NCBI GenBank assembly: GCA_937928015.1
Contig: CALFXA010000228.1
Location: 1 to 7,146, forward strand
Direction of reading: 5' to 3'
DNA from: an uncultured Anaerolineales bacterium
GTDB lineage: Bacteria; Chloroflexota; Anaerolineae; Anaerolineales; Villigracilaceae
DNA length: 7,146 nt
A model generated the notes under the pieces. The model had not been told where the DNA came from. It did no database searches and saw only the letters and a program-made list of their open reading frames with translations. The position numbers were made by a program, and so were the translations under genes. Shown here one piece after another: positions 1 to 6,276 of the stretch; within the stretch, counting starts at the first letter, position 1, and each line of letters opens with the position of its first letter.

Positions 1-369
1 CAGGTTCTCGCGGTTGGTTCCCCACAATAATTCGCGAGTCCACCAGCGCTGGAAGGTGCGATGTGTCAGCCGCCAAAAGACCGTCCACAGCGGATAGTCA
101 AGCCAGATCAGAGCCTCGGCACGCGGCCAGATGAGATTCCGCATCCTGCTGTAATTCCCAGCCACGACCCAACGCTCCCCGCTGACGGCCGCCTGGACTC
201 GGCGACCGAAGGTCTCGTCATCCACGCCCTGCCAGTTGGGTTCCCAATACAAGGCGTCCAGTTCGACGAAGTCGAGATTGAGGCGCTTGGCGAGTCCCTC
301 CGCCAGCGTGGACTTGCCCGAACTGGTGACGCCCGTCACCACGATGCGGCGATAGGGGAAACTGGACAT
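1..369 (-). CDS. P-loop nucleotide kinase-like protein (adenylate kinase/FlaR-related), 3' end missing
   Basis: The first 123 codons of a gene that continues past the left edge of the window. The N-terminus shows a beta strand followed by a Walker A loop, GVTSSGKST (residues 13-21), so it binds a nucleotide triphosphate. Further on come LDALYWEPNW (37-46), WVVAGNYS (67-74) and a Walker B-like IWLDYP (88-93), then an Arg/Trp-rich stretch ending in a GTNRE-type motif. This order is typical of small P-loop kinases annotated as adenylate-kinase-related, FlaR-like or 'AAA family ATPase'. The true substrate of this group is generally not known and I do not assign one. The ATG lies 4 bases after the TGA of the TetR gene (TGA-GGCC-ATG) with only a poorly spaced GAGG in front, so it is probably cotranscribed and translationally coupled with that gene. 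It appears soluble and has no signal peptide. The family is fairly sure; the function is not. Confidence 0.8.
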   Translation of the reverse strand, partial: MSSFPYRRIVVTGVTSSGKSTLAEGLAKRLNLDFVELDALYWEPNWQGVDDETFGRRVQAAVSGERWVVAGNYSRMRNLIWPRAEALIWLDYPLWTVFWRLTHRTFQRWWTRELLWGTNRENL

Positions 370-373
370 GGCC

Positions 374-955
374 TCAGGCTTGGGTCACGCCGTTTAAGTA
401 AATGTCTGCAATCGTTTGGATGGTTTCAGCCGATAGCGGTTTGTCGCCTGTGTGGGCGGGATAAAAATAGGGATACATAATCCCCATCAGCGCCCAGGTG
501 GCGACCTCCGTTTGCAGCGGTCGAAATTCCCCGTTGTCCACGCCCTGCTGGAGAATCTGCGCCAGCTTGCCGATGAATTTCTGGCGATAGAGTTGGTCGA
601 AATCCTTGCGTGCAGCGGCGCTTAATTGCGCCATCTCCTGACTCGCCAGGCGGATGACCGCCCGCTGTTCGGCAGGCTGACGAAGTATTTCGGCTACGAA
701 CATCCCAATGCGCTCGCGATTCGAAGTCTGCTCGGCCAGAATGCGGTCGAGCAGACTTTCGATATCATTCAGATAACTGGTCAGGATGGCCAGGAACAGT
801 TCTTCCTTGTCCTTGAAGTGATAATACAACGCAGCTTTCGACACACCCAGCGCCTCGGAGATCTGACGCATGGCCAGGCCATGATAGCCTTGCTGGATGA
901 ACATGCTTTTGGCGGTCGCCAGGATCTGTTCGCGCAGGTCGTTTTCTGAAGTCAT
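374..955 (-). CDS. TetR/AcrR-family transcriptional repressor
   Basis: A 193-residue protein, the usual TetR length. Residues 6-52 form the N-terminal DNA-binding domain: helix 1 around REQILATAKSMF, then the helix-turn-helix with the hallmark segment ISEALGVSKAALYYHFKDKE (about 32-51). The remainder is the all-helical ligand and dimer domain, which is too divergent in this family to predict a ligand. The reading frame is open far upstream and runs antisense-like through the exporter gene, but only the ATG at 955 gives a normal TetR start; the extension is a frame shadow. It lies 41 bases behind an MFS exporter on the same strand, which suggests it represses that exporter through the palindrome at 2429-2452. 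A good sigma-70 promoter fills the gap and places the transcription start at or beside the ATG, so the transcript is probably leaderless. Read-through from the exporter promoter is also likely, because no terminator separates the two genes. Confidence 0.93.
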   Translation of the reverse strand: MTSENDLREQILATAKSMFIQQGYHGLAMRQISEALGVSKAALYYHFKDKEELFLAILTSYLNDIESLLDRILAEQTSNRERIGMFVAEILRQPAEQRAVIRLASQEMAQLSAAARKDFDQLYRQKFIGKLAQILQQGVDNGEFRPLQTEVATWALMGIMYPYFYPAHTGDKPLSAETIQTIADIYLNGVTQA

Positions 956-962
956 AGGGCCT

Positions 963-990
963 ATTGTATGCTTTTTCGGACGCGGGTCAA
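963..990 (-). promoter_or_regulatory. Sigma-70 promoter of the TetR gene (leaderless layout)
   Basis: On the minus strand, TTGACC (985-990) and TACAAT (963-968) are separated by 16 bases. Each hexamer matches five of six consensus positions. Only 7 bases (AGGCCCT) lie between the -10 box and the ATG at 955, so transcription would start at or within a base or two of the start codon. The only SD-like bases there are a weak AGG, which would lie upstream of the transcript start. The whole promoter sits in the 41-base gap behind the exporter stop codon. No operator-like palindrome is seen here, so this promoter may give a basal repressor level independent of the regulated exporter promoter. Confidence 0.65.
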
Positions 991-996
991 TGAAAT

Positions 997-2403
997 TTAT
1001 GCTTCTGCGGCGACGCTGGCGCGGTGAGCCACTTCCTGCTCGCGGCTCTTCAAGCCCAGCGACAGCACCACCATGATCGCGGCAATCACGCCGATGACCA
1101 GGTAGGCGGTGCCGTAACCCGTCACGCCGCCGCCCATCGACGCGGCCACCGCACCGACCAACGCGCTGCTGGTCAACTGACCGACGCTGGTGAACAGGGC
1201 GATCAATCCCTGCGCGGAAGTCCGATCCGCAGCGGAGGCTTCGTTGAGCATGATGTAACGCACAGGCGTGCCCAGCAGCGACGAGAGTCCGAACCCGATC
1301 ACGGTGGCGGCCGTGATGAACAGCCATAACACCGAGGTCCAGTTCGAATTGCTGAGCATCAGCATGCCGATGGATAGAAGCACCGTTCCTGCCAGCACAA
1401 CGGCCTTCGACCCGAACTTGTCCAGCAGGCGGCCGACCAATGGCGACCCGACCGCCATTGCCAGCACGACGGGCATCAGCAGATAGCTGGCTGTGTGCTT
1501 GTTGATAATGGTTGGCATGGCGGCCACCGCCAGCGACGGGATGAACACCATCCCGACTTCGCCCAGGCCTGCTCCCGCAGAAAGGAAGCTGGCCAGTGCC
1601 GTCTGTCGGCTCTTGAACAGGCGCAGGTTCAGGATCGGGTCCTCGGCGTTTTGTTCGATCTGCACGAAGACGAAGATCAAGGCAACGGCTCCCAGCAGGA
1701 ACGGCCAGACATTGAGCGATGTCAGGCTGCCCACGAAGTTTTGTGTGTCGATCTGGTTCAGGCCGTACGCAAGCGAAGTCAGCAGAACTCCCAGTGTGAG
1801 CATGCCCAGCATGTCGAACGGACGTTGAGTCTCGGGCCGTGTGGATGGCAGCAGTTTCAATCCCATAAAAATGACAACCAGCGCGATGGGCAGGTTGATG
1901 ATGAACAGCCACTCCCAGCCCGTGAAGCTGAGAATGATCCCGCCCAGGATGGGTCCCACCAAAAAGGCCAATCCAAAGACCGCGCCGATCAACCCCAGCG
2001 CGCTGCCGCGCTTCTCGGGCGGGAAGGTGTCGCCGATCACCGCGCTGGCTACTGGGAAGATGCCGCCTGCGCCGAGTCCCTGCAGGGCGCGGCCCGCCAG
2101 TAAAACAGCGAACAGGTTCGAGGGCGAAAGGGCAACTACCAGCGAGCCGAGGGCGAAGAGCGTCACGTCCAATACATAGATGGAGCGGCGCCCGAACATA
2201 TCCGAGAGTTTGGCCATCAGCGGCGTGCCGATCAGGTTGAATAGCACGTAGATGGTGAAGGTCCACGTTAAGGCGCGGTCGCCCACGCCGAAGAATTTCT
2301 GGATCGAGGGCAGGGCAGGCGCCACGATGGCGATATCCAGCGCGCCCATCAACACGCCTAAAAAGAGGACTAACAGAATTTGATTATGAGTTTTGTCGTT
2401 CAT
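997..2403 (-). CDS. MFS multidrug exporter, DHA2 (EmrB/QacA-like, 14 TM)
   Basis: A 468-residue inner-membrane secondary transporter, predicted to export drugs or other toxic compounds by proton antiport. Fourteen hydrophobic segments can be counted, from residues 8-27 to about 430-450, the DHA2 topology. Family motifs are clear: LDIAIVAPALPSI in TM1 (22-34), motif A-like LMAKLSDMFGRR (62-73), motif B with R105 in RALQGLGAG (105-113), antiporter motif C GPILGG in TM5 (150-155) and the DHA2 signature WEWLFIINLP (163-172). A second motif A-like loop, PLVGRLLDKFGSK, lies at 321-333. The ATG at 2403 is preceded by AGGAG (2408-2412) with 4 bases between. A strong promoter and a TetR-type palindrome lie upstream, and the TetR gene follows directly, which supports induction by a substrate of the pump. 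Substrate specificity cannot be read from the sequence. At 468 residues it is slightly shorter than typical EmrB or QacA proteins (about 510), mainly in the loops and C-terminus. Confidence 0.93.
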   Translation of the reverse strand: MNDKTHNQILLVLFLGVLMGALDIAIVAPALPSIQKFFGVGDRALTWTFTIYVLFNLIGTPLMAKLSDMFGRRSIYVLDVTLFALGSLVVALSPSNLFAVLLAGRALQGLGAGGIFPVASAVIGDTFPPEKRGSALGLIGAVFGLAFLVGPILGGIILSFTGWEWLFIINLPIALVVIFMGLKLLPSTRPETQRPFDMLGMLTLGVLLTSLAYGLNQIDTQNFVGSLTSLNVWPFLLGAVALIFVFVQIEQNAEDPILNLRLFKSRQTALASFLSAGAGLGEVGMVFIPSLAVAAMPTIINKHTASYLLMPVVLAMAVGSPLVGRLLDKFGSKAVVLAGTVLLSIGMLMLSNSNWTSVLWLFITAATVIGFGLSSLLGTPVRYIMLNEASAADRTSAQGLIALFTSVGQLTSSALVGAVAASMGGGVTGYGTAYLVIGVIAAIMVVLSLGLKSREQEVAHRASVAAEA

Positions 2404-2428
2404 GGCTCTCCTATATTTGAGTCAATTT

Positions 2429-2452
2429 AACTTACTGACCGCTCGGTAAGTT
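2429..2452. promoter_or_regulatory. Probable TetR-family operator (24-bp imperfect palindrome)
   Basis: On the plus strand, AACTTACTGACC is followed directly by GCTCGGTAAGTT. Ten of the 12 symmetrical base pairs match; the two mismatched pairs are 2439/2442 and 2436/2445. Its outer arms (ACTTAC/GTAAGT) and GACCG-type core resemble known TetR-family sites. It begins one base after the -10 box of the exporter promoter and covers the expected start of transcription, so a bound dimer would block initiation. The most economical ligand is the TetR protein encoded at 374-955. The palindrome is seen; the identity of its binder is inferred. Confidence 0.75.
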
Positions 2453-2453
2453 T

Positions 2454-2482
2454 ATGATAACAACGGGAAGATGCGCTGTCAA
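2454..2482 (-). promoter_or_regulatory. Sigma-70 promoter of the MFS exporter operon
   Basis: On the minus strand, a perfect -35 box TTGACA (2477-2482), an optimal 17-base spacer and a -10 box TATCAT (2454-2459, five of six consensus bases). The expected transcription start is near 2447, inside the adjacent palindrome. This gives a leader of about 44 bases ending in the AGGAG ribosome-binding site at 2408-2412. Confidence 0.75.
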
Positions 2483-2513
2483 GGTGGAAGATATAAGAGT
2501 TGTGTAAGCGTAT

Positions 2514-2553
2514 GTCATTGCGAGTGGCAGCTATGGCGGCTCCTCGCAACGAC
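2514..2553. repeat. Short inverted-repeat element of the GTCATTGCGAG type
   Basis: GTCATTGCGAG (2514-2524) and CTCGCAACGAC (2543-2553) are inverted copies that pair at 10 of 11 positions around an 18-base loop. The outer sequence GTCATTGCGAG resembles the ends of short palindromic repeats scattered between genes in many bacterial genomes. Only one copy is present in this window, so membership in a dispersed repeat family is an inference. It lies in the divergent intergenic region between the exporter promoter and the aminotransferase gene. The hairpin has no following T run, so it is not a typical terminator. Confidence 0.5.
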
Positions 2554-2565
2554 GGAGCGGTTTTG

Positions 2566-2574
2566 TGTTACGAT
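2566..2574 (+). promoter_or_regulatory. Candidate extended -10 box of the aminotransferase gene
   Basis: TG-T-TACGAT matches an extended -10 element (TGn followed by a hexamer with five of six consensus bases). No convincing -35 hexamer lies at the right distance. Transcription would start near 2581, giving a leader of about 39 bases before the ATG at 2620. This is the best candidate in the region but a weak one. Confidence 0.3.
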
Positions 2575-2619
2575 TCACTCGCAAGTAAAATCGTCAATCA
2601 CAAATTCAAAGAGGCTTTC

Positions 2620-3969
2620 ATGTTCGATCTCCCCGACGATGAAATTGTTCCGCTTTCCAAAGAGCACGTCTTCTGGACCTGGTCTGCGCAGGCCAAGGTC
2701 AATCCGATCGCAGTCAAGCGCGCGAAGGGCGTGTACTTCTGGGATGTGAACGACAAGCGCTACCTTGATTTCAACTCGATGACCATGTGCGTCAACATCG
2801 GTCACGGCGACGAGCGGGTCATCCGCGCCATGCAGGAACAGGCCGCCGACCTGCCATACGCCGCGCCTGGCATGACCACCCGCATCCGCGCCCTGGCGAG
2901 CAAGGCCGTGGCCGACATCACCCCGCAGAAGGCCTTGAGCAAGGTCCTCTTTACGCTCGGTGGGGCGGACTCGAACGAGAACGCCATCAAACTGGCGCGC
3001 GGCTATACCAAACGCTTCAAGATCCTCACGCGCTATCGGTCCTATCACGGCGCGACGATGGGCGCGATGGCCGCCACGGGCGATCCGCGCCGTCAGATGT
3101 GGGAACCAGGCACGATGCCAGGTGTGGTGCACTTTCTCGACCCGTACCGCTATCGCTCCACCTTCCACCGCACCAATCCGAATATCTCCGAAGCGGACTT
3201 CGCTCAGGATTACCTCCACCACCTCGAAGAGATCATCCGCTATGAGGGGCCCGAGACCATCGCCGCCATTTTGATGGAGTCGGTCACAGGTACGAACGGC
3301 ATCATCATTCCGCCCGAAGGCTACATGCAGGGCGTGCGCGCGCTGTGCGATAAGTACGGCATCGTCATGATCGCCGATGAAGTGATGAGCGGATTTGGTC
3401 GCACGGGCAAATGGTTTGCCGTGGATAACTGGAACGTGGTGCCCGACATCATGACCATGGCCAAGGGACTCACGTCCGCATATGCGCCGCTGGGCGCGGT
3501 GGCGATGAAGCCAGAGATCGCGGCGGCCTTCGATGAACACGTCTTCGAGAGCGGCCTGACTTACACGTCGCACCCCATTTCGCTGGCGGCGGCGGTGGCA
3601 AACATCCAGGTAATGAAGGAAGACAAGCTGGTGGAGCACTCCGCCGAAATGGGGCCCGTGCTGAATCGCATGTTGACCGACCTGGGCGAGGCTCACCCGT
3701 CTGTGGGCGAGGTGCGCAATATCGGCCTGTTTGGTATCGTCGAGCTGGTTCGGGACCGAGGGACGAAAGAGCCGATGGCCCCGTGGAACGGCTCCTCGCC
3801 TGAGATGGCGGCGGTCAAGAAATATTGCACCGATAACGGCCTGTTCCTGTACACGCACTGGCACACGCTGTTGATCGTTCCGCCTCTGCCTATCAGCGAG
3901 GCGCAATTGAAGGAAGGCTTCGATGTGTTGGATAAAGCCTTGGAGATTGCTGACAGAGCAATAAAATAA
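2620..3969 (+). CDS. Class III PLP-dependent aminotransferase (omega-aminotransferase type)
   Basis: A 449-residue fold-type I aminotransferase, the usual length for class III. It should move an amino group, often a terminal one, to a keto acid such as pyruvate or 2-oxoglutarate in the cytosol. Visible motifs are the phosphate-binding LGGADSNENAIKLAR (113-127), cofactor-stacking SYHG (141-144), IADEVMSGFGRTGKWF (251-266) with D253 for the pyridine nitrogen, AKGLTSAYAPLGAV (281-294) with K282 as the Schiff-base lysine, and TYTSHP (314-319). The MESVTGTNGI and DEVMSGFGRTGKW style resembles taurine:pyruvate and beta-alanine:pyruvate aminotransferases more than ornithine or GABA enzymes, but substrate cannot be fixed. 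The ATG at 2620 is chosen because AAAGAGG sits 5 bases upstream and the protein then begins as the family does. An in-frame ATG at 2500 would add 40 unrelated residues encoded by the inverted-repeat element. It stands alone between a divergent operon and a terminator, so context gives no pathway. Confidence 0.92.
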   Translation: MFDLPDDEIVPLSKEHVFWTWSAQAKVNPIAVKRAKGVYFWDVNDKRYLDFNSMTMCVNIGHGDERVIRAMQEQAADLPYAAPGMTTRIRALASKAVADITPQKALSKVLFTLGGADSNENAIKLARGYTKRFKILTRYRSYHGATMGAMAATGDPRRQMWEPGTMPGVVHFLDPYRYRSTFHRTNPNISEADFAQDYLHHLEEIIRYEGPETIAAILMESVTGTNGIIIPPEGYMQGVRALCDKYGIVMIADEVMSGFGRTGKWFAVDNWNVVPDIMTMAKGLTSAYAPLGAVAMKPEIAAAFDEHVFESGLTYTSHPISLAAAVANIQVMKEDKLVEHSAEMGPVLNRMLTDLGEAHPSVGEVRNIGLFGIVELVRDRGTKEPMAPWNGSSPEMAAVKKYCTDNGLFLYTHWHTLLIVPPLPISEAQLKEGFDVLDKALEIADRAIK

Positions 3970-3974
3970 AAGCC

Positions 3975-4010
3975 ATGACAGCCACCTCGCAAACAAGAGG
4001 TGGCTGTCAT
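3975..4010 (+). terminator. Hairpin terminator after the aminotransferase gene
   Basis: A perfect 14-bp stem: ATGACAGCCACCTC (3975-3988) pairs with GAGGTGGCTGTCAT (3997-4010) around an 8-base loop. It starts 5 bases after the stop codon. The T tract on the plus strand is short (TTTAT from 4010). Read on the minus strand, the stem is followed after GGC by a longer T-rich run, so it could stop transcription in both directions. Confidence 0.7.
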
Positions 4011-4067
4011 TTATCAGGTTTGAAAAGTTTTCAAAACTGTTTGCCCGAGGAGAAAGGAAGCTGGGGT

Positions 4068-4117
4068 AGTCCGAGTAGAATGAAATCGAGGTGCGGTTAA
4101 TCCAAGAAACTCGGACT
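4068..4117. repeat. 9-bp perfect inverted repeat upstream of the diguanylate cyclase
   Basis: AGTCCGAGT (4068-4076) and ACTCGGACT (4109-4117) are perfect inverted copies separated by 32 bases. It lies about 90 bases before the diguanylate cyclase start and directly upstream of candidate promoter elements, including TGC-TAATAT at 4120-4128. It could be a pair of regulator half-sites, or an RNA stem if transcription starts upstream. I do not recognise a known riboswitch here; in particular, a c-di-GMP aptamer core is not apparent. Confidence 0.45.
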
Positions 4118-4127
4118 TGTGCTAATA

Positions 4128-4156
4128 TTGATATGGACGGGTCTTTAGATTATTCT
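4128..4156 (+). promoter_or_regulatory. Candidate sigma-70 promoter of the diguanylate cyclase gene
   Basis: TTGATA (4128-4133, five of six consensus bases), a 17-base spacer and TATTCT (4151-4156, four of six). Transcription would start near 4163, leaving a leader of about 44 bases. An overlapping alternative is the extended -10 TGC-TAATAT at 4120-4128, which lacks a good -35. The region is AT-rich, so chance matches are likely. Confidence 0.4.
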
Positions 4157-4188
4157 TGATGTAAATTTGCTTAAATTCCTGAAATTTT

Positions 4189-4193
4189 AGGAG
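4189..4193 (+). promoter_or_regulatory. Shine-Dalgarno AGGAG with long spacing
   Basis: AGGAG is the only clear ribosome-binding site before the diguanylate cyclase. It lies 13 bases from the ATG at 4207, longer than the usual 5-9. An in-frame TAA at 4198-4200 rules out a more upstream start, so 4207 stands despite the spacing. Confidence 0.55.
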
Positions 4194-4206
4194 CCTTTAA
4201 ATCGGC

Positions 4207-6237
4207 ATGTCCAACCACAGTAGGGAATTTTCGGAAGAGTTGTTGCGGGGAATTCTGTCACAAGTGGGCGAGGGTGTTTTTCTGACAGACCCCCAGGGAC
4301 GATGCCTTGATGTCAACGCGCATGGCTGCGAGATGTTGGGCTTCCTTCGGGAAGAACTGATTGGCGTCCCTCTGTTCGACCTGATCCTCGAAGGGGAACG
4401 AGACCAGGTGCGGGTCCACGTTAATCAGGTTCTCGAATCGGGGGAGGCAATCGTTGGCGCTACCGCCTTTGTCAAAAAGAACGGTGAACTCTTTGAGATT
4501 GAGTTCCACGGAAGCCGCCTGTCTAATGGACAATTTCTGATCGTGATACGGGATATCAGCGGACGCAAGTTGGCCGAGCAAAGCATGCGCGAACTGGCCG
4601 ACCAATGGCAGGCCACCTTCGACGCTACCAGCGACGCGATCATGCTCTTGAATAAGGAGCAGCATATCCTGTGTAGTAACCGTGCCATGCAGGAACTTTT
4701 CGGCAAGACCGCTGCCGAACTGACGGGGAAGTTTTGCTGGCAGATCGTGCATAATACGGATTCACCCATCGTCAATTGCCCGACCTGCCGCATGATACAG
4801 ACCCTTCGGCGTGAAAGCGAGGAAATCGAACGGAATGGACGCATCCTGGAGGTGACCGTGGATCCCGTCTTTGGCCGAGGCGGAACGCTTCTGGCTGCCA
4901 TTCACGTCATCCGTGACATCACTGAAAAACGGCAGATGGTGCAGGCCATGCAGGAAAGCGAGGAAAAGTATCGTCAGATCTTTGACCTCGGCGCGGATGC
5001 CATTTTCCTGGTAGACAACGAGACAGGTCAAATCCAGGATGTGAATCGAATTGCCTCTGAGATGTATGGATTTACACGCGAAGAACTGTTGCTGCTTCGT
5101 AATGTGGACCTTTCGGCCCAGCCTCACGAAACGCGCAAAGCCACCCAGACGGGCGTAACCAATATTCCGATTCGTTACCATCGCAAGAAGAATGGCGTGG
5201 TCTTTCCTGTTGAAATTACGGCTTCTCATATTAGTTATAAAGGCAGGCCTGCCCATATTGCCGCCATTCGTGATATTTCCGAGCGTATCAAGGCCGAGCA
5301 AGCTTTGATGGAGAGCGAAGCCAAGTTCCGCAGCTTGGTGGAGCAATCTCCCGATGGGATCATCATTGTCGACGAGGAGGGGACGGTGGTCGAGTGGAAT
5401 CGCGGCCAGGAATTGCTTTCTGGTTTGAAACGAGAAGAGGTGTTGGGGGAACCCATTTGGGAAATCCAATACCGATTACTTCCACCCGAAATACGGTCCG
5501 CGGATTTTACTGAACGCGTCAGGGAGCAGACCCGACGGACTTTGGAAACTGGCTTGGGAGGCGGACTAAACCTGCCGCGTGAGACGGTTATCCTGCGTCC
5601 CGACGGGGCACGCTGTGACATGGAAGTGGTCATGTATACCTATAAAACGGACCTTGGTTATCGTGTGGGCAGTATTGCACGGGATATCACTGAGCGTAAA
5701 CAGGTGGAAAAACGCCTGGAGCACCTGGCCATGCACGACGGCCTGACGGGATTGCCAAACCGACAACTCTTCCAGGACCGTCTGCACTTTGCAATCGAAC
5801 GCGCCCGCCGCGAAGAACGCAGCATGTTGGCTGTCATGCTACTTGACCTGGATAATTTCAAGGAGATCAATGACACCTATGGCCATGCTTATGGTGACCG
5901 TTTGTTGCAGTTCGTGGCTGAACGCTTGCGCAGTTGCCTGCGCAAATCGGACACGGCGGCACGCATGGGCGGCGATGAGTTCACTCTGATCAATGAAGAT
6001 ATGTCCGATATCCATGCTTGTAGTTTGGTGGCGCAAAAGGTGCTGAACGCCGTTTCAGAGCCGATGCAGATTGATGGTCACACCTTTGTGATTTCAGCAA
6101 GCATCGGCATCAGCCTGTACCTGACCGACAACGACGACGCGACAACCCTCCTGCGCAAGGCCGACATTGCCATGTACCAGGCTAAAAGATCCCGAAATTG
6201 CTATCATTTCTACGATCCTTCTCCTCCATCTGCTTGA
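4207..6237 (+). CDS. Multi-PAS diguanylate cyclase (PAS x4 - GGDEF)
   Basis: A 676-residue sensor enzyme that should make cyclic di-GMP from two GTP. Four PAS domains lie at about 9-120, 128-242, 249-363 and 370-500, each ending in a DI(S/T)xRK-type motif (116-121, 237-242, 356-361, 493-498) and joined by short helical linkers. The GGDEF domain (about 503-672) is intact: HDGLTGLPNR at its start, LDLDNFKEINDTYGH with metal-binding D547 (546-560), the active-site GGDEF at 588-592 and an inhibitory I-site RKSD (579-582) five residues before it. Product feedback is therefore expected. No membrane segment, signal peptide or EAL domain is seen, so it is probably cytosolic and senses an internal cue. 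PAS2 has C177, H182 and C191-x-x-C194, a possible metal, heme or redox site. No effector or phosphodiesterase lies nearby. Confidence 0.95.
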   Translation: MSNHSREFSEELLRGILSQVGEGVFLTDPQGRCLDVNAHGCEMLGFLREELIGVPLFDLILEGERDQVRVHVNQVLESGEAIVGATAFVKKNGELFEIEFHGSRLSNGQFLIVIRDISGRKLAEQSMRELADQWQATFDATSDAIMLLNKEQHILCSNRAMQELFGKTAAELTGKFCWQIVHNTDSPIVNCPTCRMIQTLRRESEEIERNGRILEVTVDPVFGRGGTLLAAIHVIRDITEKRQMVQAMQESEEKYRQIFDLGADAIFLVDNETGQIQDVNRIASEMYGFTREELLLLRNVDLSAQPHETRKATQTGVTNIPIRYHRKKNGVVFPVEITASHISYKGRPAHIAAIRDISERIKAEQALMESEAKFRSLVEQSPDGIIIVDEEGTVVEWNRGQELLSGLKREEVLGEPIWEIQYRLLPPEIRSADFTERVREQTRRTLETGLGGGLNLPRETVILRPDGARCDMEVVMYTYKTDLGYRVGSIARDITERKQVEKRLEHLAMHDGLTGLPNRQLFQDRLHFAIERARREERSMLAVMLLDLDNFKEINDTYGHAYGDRLLQFVAERLRSCLRKSDTAARMGGDEFTLINEDMSDIHACSLVAQKVLNAVSEPMQIDGHTFVISASIGISLYLTDNDDATTLLRKADIAMYQAKRSRNCYHFYDPSPPSA

Positions 6238-6276
6238 TGGGCATACCATCTTGTGGGGACAAATCTGCGCAGCATC

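Noticed and set aside
374..2266. A long minus-strand frame joining 437 extra residues to the TetR protein
   Set aside because: The extra part is a shifted frame of the exporter gene: Arg/His/Gly-rich, low-complexity, with no recognisable domain. The exporter frame itself has all the family motifs, and TetR length is normal from the ATG at 955.
2500..2619. Upstream in-frame extension of the aminotransferase from the ATG at 2500
   Set aside because: It would translate the intergenic inverted repeat, has no ribosome-binding site and is not typical of the family. The ATG at 2620 has AAAGAGG at good spacing.
2575..3996. A 473-codon open frame antisense to the aminotransferase
   Set aside because: It is the complement of a high-GC coding gene and gives an Arg/His-rich protein with no motif. 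It is a typical shadow frame.
4021..4038. Overlapping small palindromes TGAAAAGTTTTCA and AGTTTTCAAAACT
   Set aside because: Short AT-rich symmetry in an intergenic region is expected by chance. It has no consistent position relative to a promoter.
6226..6250. Alternating CCATC / GATGG / CCATC segments at the end of the cyclase gene
   Set aside because: The two possible 5-bp hairpins are weak, exclude each other and have no T tract, so a terminator cannot be supported.
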